64,000 nt of DNA from a virus. The translations under genes were made by a program, and so were the position numbers. Under the pieces are notes generated by a model. That model saw nothing but the letters and a program-made list of their open reading frames with translations, made no database searches and was not told the origin of the DNA. The DNA is taken from positions 107,416-171,415 of the IMG/VR virus record IMGVR_UViG_3300047172_000213; one strand, given 5' to 3'. Of this stretch, positions 25,095-33,523 are shown in pieces; the stretch's first letter is position 1; each line of letters begins with the position of its first letter.

Positions 25095-26222
25095 TCACCA
25101 CCAGACGACGATGATGAGCCCTGGACCCCCGCTACCGCCCTTTGCACCAGTCACGCCTGCACCGCCACCGCCGCCACCGCTGCCGACTCCCGTGGCGCTA
25201 CCTCCGGCCCCTCCTGCGCCTGCAGTAGCTGAGGAACCGCCACCACTGGCTCCGGTCGACATGAGGGGGTAGAACGGCGGCGGAACGTTAGCGGGCCCCT
25301 GGGACGACAGGCCGTTGTTGCCGGGGTTACCGGGACCGCCAGCGACACCTGTTCCACCAGCCACGAGCGTGGTCTGGGTGCCCCACCAGCTGGCGCCCAC
25401 TTGCGTGATTGAGCCGCCGCTGCCGACAGCGTTGGCCGCGCTCGAGGAGCCACCTCCGCCACCCGAGCTCCAGAGAATGTTCGCCGCGCCGAAACCGATG
25501 GAGCCCCCGTTGGCACCAAGCGCACCGCCGGCACCGCCTCCCTGACCAGACGTCGTTACGACCAGCCCCAGGGACGAGTAGGGAACCTGAGAGAGGGCAG
25601 CAGCACCTGCTCCAGAGCCGCCGGCCTGCCCGCCTGCTGCCGTTCCTGCGGCACCGCCGCCCGCAGCCGTACTGTCCGAGATGGAGAGGTAGAAGCCGGT
25701 GTTGAGATTCGGATAGTCGACGATCAACGACCTCGAACCCGCGCTGCCAGCGCTGCCGCTGCCTGTACCGCCAGCGCCTCCCGCTCCCGTGTAGAGGTAG
25801 ACAGTGGGAGGAATGACACCGGCAGGGTACAGGGCACGGCAGGAACCAGCGGCGCCTCCTCCTCCACCACCACCCTTGGCTGACCCGGTGGCTGCGGTGA
25901 AGCCGCCGCCGCCTCCCCCCCCTCCACCGATGGTCATGAACATGACCATCGAGGCGTTCTTGGGCTTCACCCAGGGAAAGTAGAGCTCCGCGGTCGGTAG
26001 CTGCACGCCGTAGAAGAACTGCTGCTGTGCGTCCTTCGGCATGAACTTGCCGTCGCCGAATACTCCCTTGGGTCTTTCGAACGACGGCAGCTCCTTGAAG
26101 AGGTCAGGCCACAGCCACGCAAGCAGGAAGGGGTCGAGTGGCTGAGGAGCAACTCGAGGGCCCCGACGCTGCATATGCCGCAGGTCGGACCGGCTGGGGT
26201 TTCTCCTCAGCCTGGAGCGCAT
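25095..26222 (-). CDS. Glycine-rich tail-tip adhesin-like protein
   Basis: 375 residues from ATG 26222, TGATG-coupled to the upstream gene; an in-frame start further upstream lies inside that gene and is rejected. Residues 1-95 are an ordered attachment domain. From about residue 100 there are many runs of Gly (GGGGGG and longer) separated by short hydrophobic strands, ending in VVWW. Polyglycine arrays of this type occur in phage receptor-binding adhesins such as T-even gp38. A host-recognition role is inferred. Confidence 0.7.
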   Translation of the reverse strand: MRSRLRRNPSRSDLRHMQRRGPRVAPQPLDPFLLAWLWPDLFKELPSFERPKGVFGDGKFMPKDAQQQFFYGVQLPTAELYFPWVKPKNASMVMFMTIGGGGGGGGGFTAATGSAKGGGGGGGAAGSCRALYPAGVIPPTVYLYTGAGGAGGTGSGSAGSAGSRSLIVDYPNLNTGFYLSISDSTAAGGGAAGTAAGGQAGGSGAGAAALSQVPYSSLGLVVTTSGQGGGAGGALGANGGSIGFGAANILWSSGGGGGSSSAANAVGSGGSITQVGASWWGTQTTLVAGGTGVAGGPGNPGNNGLSSQGPANVPPPFYPLMSTGASGGGSSATAGAGGAGGSATGVGSGGGGGGAGVTGAKGGSGGPGLIIVVWW

Positions 26223-26680
26223 CAGTAGTCTCCAGCCCCGATAGGCACTGCGCGGATCGAGGTGCTCGCCGCCGGACCAGAGTGGGTAGAAGCCAGCAAA
26301 GCGTAGCCAGCAGGGATGCGGAAGCCCACCGGGATGTCCTGCCCCACGACGTTGCTCGTGCTTGAGTCGGCGGTCGTCGACGGCAAGAAGCACTCGCCGA
26401 TGAGCGCGCACGTAGTGGTGCTCGTAGTGCCCGACGTCACGGACGCGAGGTAGAGCCTGCAGGTCGTTGCTGTCGTTGTGGTGTTCGCCGCGCTAGCCAC
26501 TGGAATGAAGCGCACAGCCTCGACGAAGGAGCCGTTCGTTGCGTCGGCGTTGAACACCGTGAAGATGTTGGTGCCGATGGTGCCGCTGCTTCCATCGCTG
26601 GTCGTGAGGGCAGCAGTGATGAGCGCGCCAATGCTGGCCGTCGCCTGACGAATGAACTGCGGAAGCGCGTTACCCGACAT
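26222..26680 (-). CDS. Beta-rich fibre-associated virion protein
   Basis: 152 residues, ATG 26680 preceded by AGGAG. Thr/Ser/Ala-rich with regular beta strands (FVEAVRFIPV, TCRLYLASV, IPVGFRIPAGYALLA), suggesting a single beta-sandwich. No signal peptide. The position just upstream of the adhesin and its composition suggest a fibre tip, hinge or decoration protein. The exact role is unknown. Confidence 0.65.
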   Translation of the reverse strand: MSGNALPQFIRQATASIGALITAALTTSDGSSGTIGTNIFTVFNADATNGSFVEAVRFIPVASAANTTTTATTCRLYLASVTSGTTSTTTCALIGECFLPSTTADSSTSNVVGQDIPVGFRIPAGYALLASTHSGPAASTSIRAVPIGAGDY

Positions 26681-26689
26681 GATGGTCTC

Positions 26690-27049
26690 CTAGAAGTTCA
26701 CGCGCCGCATCGCGAAGGCTGCCGTCAATCCGATGTCGGCGATGCTCTGCGCAGGCATGTCGCAGAAGACCGTGGTTGTTCCGGTCAGGTTGATGGCTGC
26801 GTTGCTGTTCGAGCTCGCGTAGATGTTGTCCCTCGAGAGCGTTGTGCTCGACACGGTGTAGGTACCGTCGCCCACTTCCCAGTCCGTGCCGTTACCGGAG
26901 AGAAGACAGTAGCGCACCCGCGAGGTGTTCGGGGCAGCAAACGCGGAGGAGAACGCCTGAAAGCCACTGACGGCACCGGCCAGGGTCACTGTGCCGGTGC
27001 CGGTAGTGGCTGTCGTCTCTTTGACTCGGTCCGCGTACGAGGACCCCAT
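26690..27049 (-). CDS. Phage fibre-module protein, DRVKETT type
   Basis: 119 residues, ATG 27049 with AGGA upstream. The sequence has the segment DRVKETTATTGTGTVTLAG, then WEVGDGTYT and TLSRDNIYASSN, a pattern I recognise from many phage tail-fibre and virion proteins as a small repeated beta module. Usually it occurs as one domain in a longer protein; here it stands alone. Likely a fibre or baseplate-peripheral component. Confidence 0.75.
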   Translation of the reverse strand: MGSSYADRVKETTATTGTGTVTLAGAVSGFQAFSSAFAAPNTSRVRYCLLSGNGTDWEVGDGTYTVSSTTLSRDNIYASSNSNAAINLTGTTTVFCDMPAQSIADIGLTAAFAMRRVNF

Positions 27050-27056
27050 CGGGTCC

Positions 27057-27959
27057 TCAGATCGTGATCGTGACCGTGTTCTGGAGCGTGTCGCCGGAGA
27101 CCAACGTCGGAGGCGACGGCTCCGCCGACTCGAACGGCATCACGCCGCCGGCCGTGGTGGTGGCCGCACCGAACTGGGCCTCGTTGTTGATGGTCTCGGT
27201 TCCGGTAGCCGTCCAGAGGTGGACCAGCGCGTAGGTCGAAGCCGCGGCGGTATGCGAGTAGGTACCGACGGCGCGAGCAAAGCCGTTGGTCGTGAGCTCG
27301 CCGGCGAGGGTGGTGTCCGAGGTGGCCGGGGTGAACGTGTTCGCCGTGACGGCCATCCACGAGGCCGGGTTCTGCCCGGGCAGGATGATGTACGGGGCGG
27401 TTGAAGCCGGGGTGGTACCCGCGGCGCCGGAGGTGCTGGTTGCCGAGTACCACTGGTCGACCGTGAGGACAGTCGCAGTGTTGGACGTGATGACTCCGTA
27501 GACCATGACGGTCGTGGAGATCCAGCAGCAGACGATGCTGCCTGCGAGGCCCTGGCCCGAGGTCGGGAAGGACGCGCTGGAGTTGGTCAGCGAGGTGGCC
27601 GAGGAGGCGGTGGCCGCACCCGTCGCGGTCGCGAAGGTGAACGACGGGCCCTGGCCCATCGCCTTGGCGAGCCAGTCGTAGGCATTGGTGTAGCCCGACG
27701 CCGTGGTGGTCGTCAGGTTCTTGCGCCAGGGGCCCTTCTGCGGCTTCGCCTTCGGACCGTGCGCGCGTCCAGGGTGGACGATCGTCTGCCAGATGGACTT
27801 GCACAGGATGGGCGTCTCGCGCGCCGCGGCGCGCGCAGCCTCGCGGACCGTGCGCATCTTGCGGGGACCGGCAGAGCCGCCATGGGAGTGGCCGCCCGTG
27901 CGACGAGCCGAGGAACGGGTGACGGCCGCCAGAGCGGCGCTCTTCAGATGGGTTCTCAC
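27057..27959 (-). CDS. Virion protein with basic N-terminus and beta-rich body
   Basis: 300 residues from GTG 27959 (GTGA overlap with the upstream stop). Residues 1-75 are very basic (many Arg, Lys, His) and helical. Residues 80-300 are Thr/Ala/Ser-rich beta sequence with no Cys pairs beyond VCCW. It resembles phage decoration or fibre-attachment proteins in composition, without a nameable family. Confidence 0.6.
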   Translation of the reverse strand: MRTHLKSAALAAVTRSSARRTGGHSHGGSAGPRKMRTVREAARAAARETPILCKSIWQTIVHPGRAHGPKAKPQKGPWRKNLTTTTASGYTNAYDWLAKAMGQGPSFTFATATGAATASSATSLTNSSASFPTSGQGLAGSIVCCWISTTVMVYGVITSNTATVLTVDQWYSATSTSGAAGTTPASTAPYIILPGQNPASWMAVTANTFTPATSDTTLAGELTTNGFARAVGTYSHTAAASTYALVHLWTATGTETINNEAQFGAATTTAGGVMPFESAEPSPPTLVSGDTLQNTVTITI

Positions 27960-28582
27960 GACTTCACCGCCTTGACCTTGAAGAACGTGTGCAGGTGGGC
28001 GAGGAGGTCTTCCTTACTGGACTCCTCGGAGTAGGCCGCGAGGTGCGCCGCGTGCTCTTCCGCGGGAATGTTCGCGCGCTCGCTCGGGTCGTCGATGGAG
28101 GGCATGTGACCGCAGCTGGCGCAGCGGGCGGGCGCGCCCGTGACCTCGCTCTTCACGTCGTGCTTGCCCGCGCTCTGGCAAGCCTGCACGCGGCTCGCCT
28201 CGGAGACGGCGTGCGGCTTGAGCATCGCCGCCAGCAGCTCGGGCTCGGGACCGTCGTCGTCGACCTCGATCTTCGTGATCCACTCGCGCTTGGCGTGGAT
28301 GGGCAGGTGGTTCTCGCCCACGTAGAAGGCTATGGCCTGGTTGCGGGTGAGGACACGACCGCCCTCGGGACGGGTCTTCTCGTGGATGATCTTCGCGCAG
28401 ATCTGCGCCTCCGAGAGGTGGACCGTCATGTACGTCGGGGCCTTCTTGGTCACGCGCATGCGGTAGCCACCGTTGGCGGCAGGACGGACGCGCTCCGCAG
28501 CGATGTCTGCGGGGGTGACCTTCACGTCATCCGGGACTGGAACCCAGTCGTAGAACTTGGAGAGGTAGGCAACGACGTGCAT
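27956..28582 (-). CDS. Hypothetical protein with C-terminal zinc-like segment
   Basis: 208 residues. ATG 28582 is chosen because sequence upstream is promoter- and terminator-like and translates poorly. The N-terminal 65 residues look like a small beta domain (PVPDDVKVTPADI). A helical middle follows. Near residue 168, CASCGHM may bind metal with a nearby upstream Cys. The end is an acidic helix. It is the first gene of the fibre block after a terminator. Function unknown. Confidence 0.6.
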   Translation of the reverse strand: MHVVAYLSKFYDWVPVPDDVKVTPADIAAERVRPAANGGYRMRVTKKAPTYMTVHLSEAQICAKIIHEKTRPEGGRVLTRNQAIAFYVGENHLPIHAKREWITKIEVDDDGPEPELLAAMLKPHAVSEASRVQACQSAGKHDVKSEVTGAPARCASCGHMPSIDDPSERANIPAEEHAAHLAAYSEESSKEDLLAHLHTFFKVKAVKS

Positions 28583-28685
28583 GGGAGAGGCGCTCCTTTT
28601 TTGCCGGGCGTACCTGCAGCCTATCAGGGCGGCCGCGGAGAAGGGAACGAGTGGACTGTCCCATGGTAGCAGTCCGCCAGGGGCT

Positions 28686-28715
28686 AAAAGAAGGGCCCCT
28701 CCCCTCACGGGGCCC
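28686..28715 (-). terminator. Intrinsic terminator after the thyX block
   Basis: On the minus strand GGGCCCC, a 9-base loop, GGGGCCC, then TTCTTTT. It lies just downstream of the 102-residue gene and upstream of the fibre block, separating thyX transcription from fibre transcription. The remaining 28583-28685 holds the SD of the next gene and a weak GATAGG element that does not fit the shared promoter motif well. Confidence 0.8.
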
Positions 28716-28723
28716 CGGTACTT

Positions 28724-29032
28724 CTACTGCGCGGTCGTCGAGGCCTTGTGGAGTTCTTCCTCGAGCTGATCCATGGCCTTCGTGAGCTTCGCCTTGGACT
28801 CCACATCGAGCTGTCCGAATGCGCGCGCGATGATGTGCGCCGCAGAACGGAAGCCCTCGGCATAGCGCTTGTCACCAGCCTCTTGAACCATCTGCTGGAC
28901 GAGCGCCTTCATCCGGTCGAATGGGTCCCTGCTGGGTGGCGTCGGCGGCGGTTTCGCCTCCACAACAGCGGGGGGAGGTGCGGACGCGGGAAGTGCCGGG
29001 CCAGCGTGTCCATTCGACTTGGTCTTCTGCAT
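28724..29032 (-). CDS. Small Pro-rich/helical hypothetical protein
   Basis: 102 residues, ATG 29032. Its SD (GGAG) overlaps the thyX stop codon, so the two are probably cotranslated. Residues 1-35 are Pro/Ala-rich and disordered. Residues 38-100 are charged amphipathic helices (MKALVQQMVQEAG and KLTKAMDQLEEEL). It is followed directly by a terminator. Function unknown. Confidence 0.65.
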   Translation of the reverse strand: MQKTKSNGHAGPALPASAPPPAVVEAKPPPTPPSRDPFDRMKALVQQMVQEAGDKRYAEGFRSAAHIIARAFGQLDVESKAKLTKAMDQLEEELHKASTTAQ

Positions 29033-29035
29033 GTC

Positions 29036-29905
29036 CTACTCCTTCGACTCTTGCATCCACGGGTAGCAGTTGAACAAGTTCGGCCAGCGTGCGACGCACA
29101 AGCGCTTCCAGGCGCGGGCGAAGCGCTGAATCTCGAGGTCGGCGAGAGGATTGTCGCGCTCACGCACGAACTTCGCGATGGCCGCCGGGTTGGTGGTCCA
29201 GATGAAGCTCGTCTCGGCCTGGTGCGGCAGGAAGCTCGAGGCGGCCTCGTAGATGCGCTTGCGGTCCATGCTGGTCGGCTGCTTGCCGAACTGCTTCGCA
29301 TGCTCGTGCGTCTCTTCCTGCACCGCGGTCATGTAGTTTTCGTAGGCGGCCTGCATCGACTGCTCGAAGTGCGCCTGCATGCCCGGGTCGTCCTTGTAGC
29401 GGGGCGGCTCGATGAAAAAACCGTAGTGATGGGTGAAGCGCGTCGATTCCTGCGACGGGCTACCCTCCTCGCTGCGGTCGGCGCCCACGTAGTTGCGGAT
29501 GATCTCGTGGCTCACGCGGCGGCTGATGCCGGCCACGAAGAAGCTCATCTTCGCGTGGTACATGATGCTCGCGTGCGGGACTTCTCCCGCCTGCGTGCTC
29601 TCGATGTACTCCTTGTTGCTCTTGCGCCCGGCCTTGGCACCGAAGCTGTCGTAGCACTTACGCCCCGCGAGCTCTACGAGCAGCTCGTTGGCGGTGAGCT
29701 CACGGCCGGTGTTCTCATCGAGGCCCTTGTGGGGGAAGAGGTCATCCCAGCGAGCCGGGTTGCCCTCGGCCACATCTGGCAAGCACGCGGGGCGATGAAG
29801 CTTCACCCACTCGATCATGTCCTCGACGCCCAGCGTGATGAGCTGCATCTCGGCCACCGGGACGATGGTCGGTTCGCCGCGCAGAATCGTGACTTTATTG
29901 GTCAT
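29036..29905 (-). CDS. thyX: FAD-dependent thymidylate synthase
   Basis: 289 residues from ATG 29905, five bases after GGAGG; longer starts would lie at or before the predicted transcription start. ThyX makes dTMP from dUMP using FAD and methylenetetrahydrofolate. The signature region is divergent: SHEIIRNYVGADR, an insertion, then SPSQESTRF in place of the usual RHRxxSxNExSxRY. The C-terminal part is typical (ASSFLPHQAETSFIWTTN, ADLEIQRFARAW). It has its own promoter and lies between tail genes. It would boost dTTP for phage replication. Confidence 0.85.
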   Translation of the reverse strand: MTNKVTILRGEPTIVPVAEMQLITLGVEDMIEWVKLHRPACLPDVAEGNPARWDDLFPHKGLDENTGRELTANELLVELAGRKCYDSFGAKAGRKSNKEYIESTQAGEVPHASIMYHAKMSFFVAGISRRVSHEIIRNYVGADRSEEGSPSQESTRFTHHYGFFIEPPRYKDDPGMQAHFEQSMQAAYENYMTAVQEETHEHAKQFGKQPTSMDRKRIYEAASSFLPHQAETSFIWTTNPAAIAKFVRERDNPLADLEIQRFARAWKRLCVARWPNLFNCYPWMQESKE

Positions 29906-29939
29906 CATGTCCTCCATGCGCGTACGAGCGCGCATGGGC

Positions 29940-29966
29940 CTTATCCCGTGTTGCGCGAGGACTTTT
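29940..29966 (-). promoter_or_regulatory. Phage promoter motif upstream of thyX
   Basis: AAAAGT (29966-29961), 15-base spacer, GATAAG (29945-29940) preceded by CGG. Predicted start near 29933, followed by GGAGG and ATG 29905. It supports the shorter thyX start. The rest of 29906-30004 shows no gene. A loose GTAGC/GCTAC hairpin near 29971-30008 could be a weak terminator of the upstream gene. Confidence 0.55.
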
Positions 29967-30004
29967 CACGGTAGCCCCCGCACCAGTGAAAGAGAAGGGC
30001 GCTA

Positions 30005-32362
30005 CTACGGGTGGAACGCCGCGTAGCTGGTCATCACATAGACTGTGCTTGTTCCGTCGGAGTGCACGCAGGTGAGCTCCCAGACATGGTGGCCCCCGCT
30101 AGTGAAGGTGCCGTCGGTCACGCTCGGGTTTACGGGCAGCAGGTTCGCACCCGTGACGCTGCCGAACGAGTCCGCGTTGTAAACGGTGATGGTCTTACCA
30201 CCGCCGCTACGCGTGGCGCAATTAGGGATACCCCCCGTGAAGCTGAGTATTCCGCCTGTGCCGAAGGGCTCACTGCCGATGAGCACGAACTTCATCCCAA
30301 CCGCGACATTGAAAGGCAGTCGGATCTGACCTACCGTGAAGGAAGTCACACCCGACGCGACGACGAAGCCCGCGGTGCCCCAGCGCGGAACACTTGTCGC
30401 GAGCGTGACGCCTGCGTCAGCCTCGTTGGAGAAGTCGCAGTAGGATGTACCGCCGGTGGTCGTGACATTACCGATATTGGTGAACTGGTCATGCACCGTG
30501 CCCTTGATCGGGCCCTGACCGGAGATGCTGCCGATGTGCGGCTCGCTCGAGATGACGGGCGCATACGGCCCCCCGGTGTTCTCCACAGAGAACTGGAGGC
30601 TCGTGAACTGCCCGAGGTTCGTGACCATGGCTCCAGTCACGCTGAGGTCCGCGAAGCCAACAGTGTTGGCCCCCGCCGAGAGCGTGCTGATGGCAGACGC
30701 GTTGATGGACCCGTCAGACAGCAGCGTTCCCAGCTGCTGCCACACGCCGGGGCTGGACCCCGTCATATCGCGCTCGAGACTTCCCCAGGCGAGAGCGATT
30801 CCGAGCGAGCCGTTGATGTAGTTGTAGTGCGCGCCGAAGTACGCGGTCACCACACCGAAGAGCTGCTTCCAGGCACCCGAGTTGTCCAGGGTGTCCCTCG
30901 TCAGCGGCGCTGCAGGCGGCAAGCAGTAGAACCCGCCGTCCACGGTGCCGAGATTCGTGGTGCCGAACAGCTGCTTCGCATTCGAGGCGCCGTACCGGTA
31001 GCCCATGCGACCGGCCACCCAGGTCACCGTGCACGCAGTCGGACCCGCGGTGATTGCGGCGATAGAACCACTATCCAGCGTTGTGCAGTAGACGCTGACC
31101 GGCGAAGACAGGAACTCGACCATGGTCAGCGCAACGGTCACGCCCGCGATGGTCACCTCGAGAACGTCGATGCCCAGCGCCACCATCGTGTCGTTCGACA
31201 CGTTGTTCCAGAAGTACCCCGAACCGAGAACCACCTCGTAGAGACCCGGCGTGGCGGTGGTCGCGATGGTCGCCGACGTGTTCGGAGCGATCTTCGTGGC
31301 GTAGCCGTGTCCCGTGGTGGGCGACCCCGTCAGAATCGGCTCGAGGTGACGCGAAAAGCTCTGGAAGCCGTACAGGCTCGGAGTCGGCTCTGTCGACGTC
31401 GAAGAGCCCGCGATGGTCCACTCGCGCCCCAGGAAGAGGAAGCCGCCGGAGCCTAGTGGGTAGGTGGTCTGGTCAGCACCGAGCTCGAGGCCCTGCGCCG
31501 TGTAGAGCGCCTGGTACGGGTCGACGTACGCGCGTGCGGTCTGCGTGCCCTGCACCGTCAGAGACTGACCGTCGCGCGTGATGACCCCGCCGGAGCCCGG
31601 TGTGTTGAACGCCCCGGAGACGCCCGTCGTCGAGCGCCGGTAGGCCCCGTCCAGCCCGCGCGCAGTGAGGTCCCAGACGGTGGAGTCCCACGCTGCGTTC
31701 CAGGCTTCGTTGTTGCCGTGCAGGAGCCGGAAGAGCTCCTCGACCTTGGAGTCGACCTCGGTGAGGTCTCGGATGTGGACGCTGGTCAGCCCATCGGCAG
31801 GGAAGGTCGCGAAGTTGCCACGCTCGGCGTAGTAGACCTGGTAGGCCACGGGCGCGGGGAAGTTGAACGTCAGCGCGACGTTGCCGCTCGAGAAGCCGCC
31901 GCCGATCGACACGGGGGTACCGCCGCCATCAACGGCCGCGGTGACGACCATCTTCGTCCCGCTCGCGTTGAGGATGTCCTCGTCGTTGAGGTCCGTGATG
32001 TGGAACAGGTCCTCGAACGCGTCGTCGCCGACCAGACCCATGAAGACGCCAGGGCCGACGAGCGTGAGCCCCGTGTCGCTGATCGAGCCTGAACCCGAAC
32101 GCACCGGGATGGCGATGTCCCTGTGCAGCAAATTGTCGAGGTAGTCGGTGTTGGTGGCCAGTGCGAGCGCAGGACGGTTGGCGTTCGCGCTCGTGGCGTC
32201 GTCGTCGAACCCGACAAAGTACGAGCCCGCGTTCGTGCCACCCGACAAGACGCCGTCGGCGTACGCAGGGGTGCCCGAAGTGGCGTTGTTGATGTAGTCG
32301 TAGCCGCTGGGAAGCCCGCCGAAGTAGGTCGGGACAGTCAGGCGATGAAACGCTGCGGTCAT
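30005..32362 (-). CDS. Large tail or baseplate-associated protein (785 aa)
   Basis: ATG 32362, two bases after the upstream stop. Residues 1-190 contain segments such as IAIPVRSGSGSISDTGL, typical of phage structural beta domains. Residues about 195-240 hold a helix (VDSKVEELFRLLHGNNEAW). The remainder is long beta-rich Gly/Ser/Thr sequence without enzymatic motifs. Size, position in the tail operon and composition suggest a fibre, tail-spike or baseplate-plate component. No family named. Confidence 0.7.
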   Translation of the reverse strand: MTAAFHRLTVPTYFGGLPSGYDYINNATSGTPAYADGVLSGGTNAGSYFVGFDDDATSANANRPALALATNTDYLDNLLHRDIAIPVRSGSGSISDTGLTLVGPGVFMGLVGDDAFEDLFHITDLNDEDILNASGTKMVVTAAVDGGGTPVSIGGGFSSGNVALTFNFPAPVAYQVYYAERGNFATFPADGLTSVHIRDLTEVDSKVEELFRLLHGNNEAWNAAWDSTVWDLTARGLDGAYRRSTTGVSGAFNTPGSGGVITRDGQSLTVQGTQTARAYVDPYQALYTAQGLELGADQTTYPLGSGGFLFLGREWTIAGSSTSTEPTPSLYGFQSFSRHLEPILTGSPTTGHGYATKIAPNTSATIATTATPGLYEVVLGSGYFWNNVSNDTMVALGIDVLEVTIAGVTVALTMVEFLSSPVSVYCTTLDSGSIAAITAGPTACTVTWVAGRMGYRYGASNAKQLFGTTNLGTVDGGFYCLPPAAPLTRDTLDNSGAWKQLFGVVTAYFGAHYNYINGSLGIALAWGSLERDMTGSSPGVWQQLGTLLSDGSINASAISTLSAGANTVGFADLSVTGAMVTNLGQFTSLQFSVENTGGPYAPVISSEPHIGSISGQGPIKGTVHDQFTNIGNVTTTGGTSYCDFSNEADAGVTLATSVPRWGTAGFVVASGVTSFTVGQIRLPFNVAVGMKFVLIGSEPFGTGGILSFTGGIPNCATRSGGGKTITVYNADSFGSVTGANLLPVNPSVTDGTFTSGGHHVWELTCVHSDGTSTVYVMTSYAAFHP

Positions 32363-32363
32363 G

Positions 32364-33035
32364 TCAGAACCTCACTGTCCAGGAAACTTCCAGGTCGAAG
32401 GCGTCCGTCTTGCTGATGGTGTCGAACGTGTCGTAGGCCACCCCGGTGTTGTTCCACACGCTGATGCTCGCCGCAGAGGTGAAGAGCATGACCTCCGAAA
32501 GCGGTACGCTGAGGAAGGGACTGTAGCTGACGTCAGACTCTTGGAAGAGGACGCTGAAGGTCGCCGAGGTCGGGGGTACGAACGTAGGCGGCGCCTGCAC
32601 CTGGGCAAGCCACACGTCGCCGCCGACGCCAGGGTAGGCCGTCGAACCGCCCGAGACGCGCACCGGGCGCTCGAGCGTGGTGACCGTCGGGTCGGTGTCC
32701 GTCTGGGCATTGGAGCCCGGGTACGCGGTCACCAGCGGGGCGGCGTTGGCTACGGCGAGGGCCAGCTGCTGGGTGCCCCCAATGCCCAGGCCCATGTACT
32801 GGATGCGGTCGTTGCGCTCCGGCACCGCCGGACCGAAGGAGGCGTAGGAGATCAGCGACGCCAGGTACTCTCGCCCGAGGTTCAACCAGATGTTGTGGCC
32901 CACCCGGCGCGCGGCGATCTTGCCACGGCAGCGTGCGGTCAGAACGAGGTTGCTCTTCACCTCGATGAGGTCTTCTACACGACGACCACCGCGGCCGACG
33001 GGCAGCGCGCGCGACTTCCCGGACTTCTTGATCAT
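32364..33035 (-). CDS. Tail or baseplate structural protein
   Basis: 223 residues, ATG 33035, overlapping the upstream stop as ATGA. A basic N-terminal 45 residues is followed by a segment (LNLGREYLASLISY) and then beta strands with Thr/Val/Ser. The spacing of NDRIQYMGLGIGGT is typical of phage virion proteins of this type. No catalytic motif. Likely a baseplate or fibre-connector subunit. Confidence 0.65.
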   Translation of the reverse strand: MIKKSGKSRALPVGRGGRRVEDLIEVKSNLVLTARCRGKIAARRVGHNIWLNLGREYLASLISYASFGPAVPERNDRIQYMGLGIGGTQQLALAVANAAPLVTAYPGSNAQTDTDPTVTTLERPVRVSGGSTAYPGVGGDVWLAQVQAPPTFVPPTSATFSVLFQESDVSYSPFLSVPLSEVMLFTSAASISVWNNTGVAYDTFDTISKTDAFDLEVSWTVRF

Positions 33036-33520
33036 GGTGCGCTCCAGGCTTCGCAGATTCCGCCGAGTTCGTCGAGTAGAGACGACTGGGTCACCGCTGA
33101 GATCTTCACGAGCTTCTTCTTCGAGGCGATGAGCTCTCGGAGGCGCTCGATGTGAACCTCCGAGATGGGTCCAAGGAACTTCGGGTCATCGTAGTGCTTC
33201 AGGTAGGCCTCGCGAGCGGCCTTCTCGTCCTTGAAGCCGAGCATGACCTTGTCCTCGTCGTACCCCTTCCCGTCATGCTTGTGCTGGTGGACCACGAAGG
33301 CGTGCGGAGCATCCTTCTTCGGACCGACGTAGGCGTCGACTTCTTCGCCATCGGCGCCGCGCGTCCCCTTGATGTAGCCGTAGGGGTGCTTCATCACCGT
33401 GCGCCACGGCTTGCCGTCCTTGTCCACGCCGCTACGCACCGAGCCCTTTCGGTTCTCGATGGCGATGGAGATCCCTTGGTGCCGGATGTGCCCCTGAAGC
33501 GGGTGTTTTTGGTCAGGCAT
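33032..33520 (-). CDS. InPase-like (inorganic pyrophosphatase-related) phage domain protein
   Basis: 162 residues, ATG 33520. Residues 17-75 match the phage pyrophosphatase-like domain: AIENRKGSVRSGVDKDGKPW, then PYGYIKGTRGADGEEVDAYVGP, whose DGEEVD resembles the acidic metal-binding signature of family I pyrophosphatases. EDKVMLGF and helices follow. The domain is known mainly from phage polyvalent and MuF-type proteins, often delivered with DNA. Here it is free-standing among tail genes. Activity on pyrophosphate or nucleotides is predicted, not shown. Confidence 0.75.
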   Translation of the reverse strand: MPDQKHPLQGHIRHQGISIAIENRKGSVRSGVDKDGKPWRTVMKHPYGYIKGTRGADGEEVDAYVGPKKDAPHAFVVHQHKHDGKGYDEDKVMLGFKDEKAAREAYLKHYDDPKFLGPISEVHIERLRELIASKKKLVKISAVTQSSLLDELGGICEAWSAP

Positions 33521-33523
33521 CAG

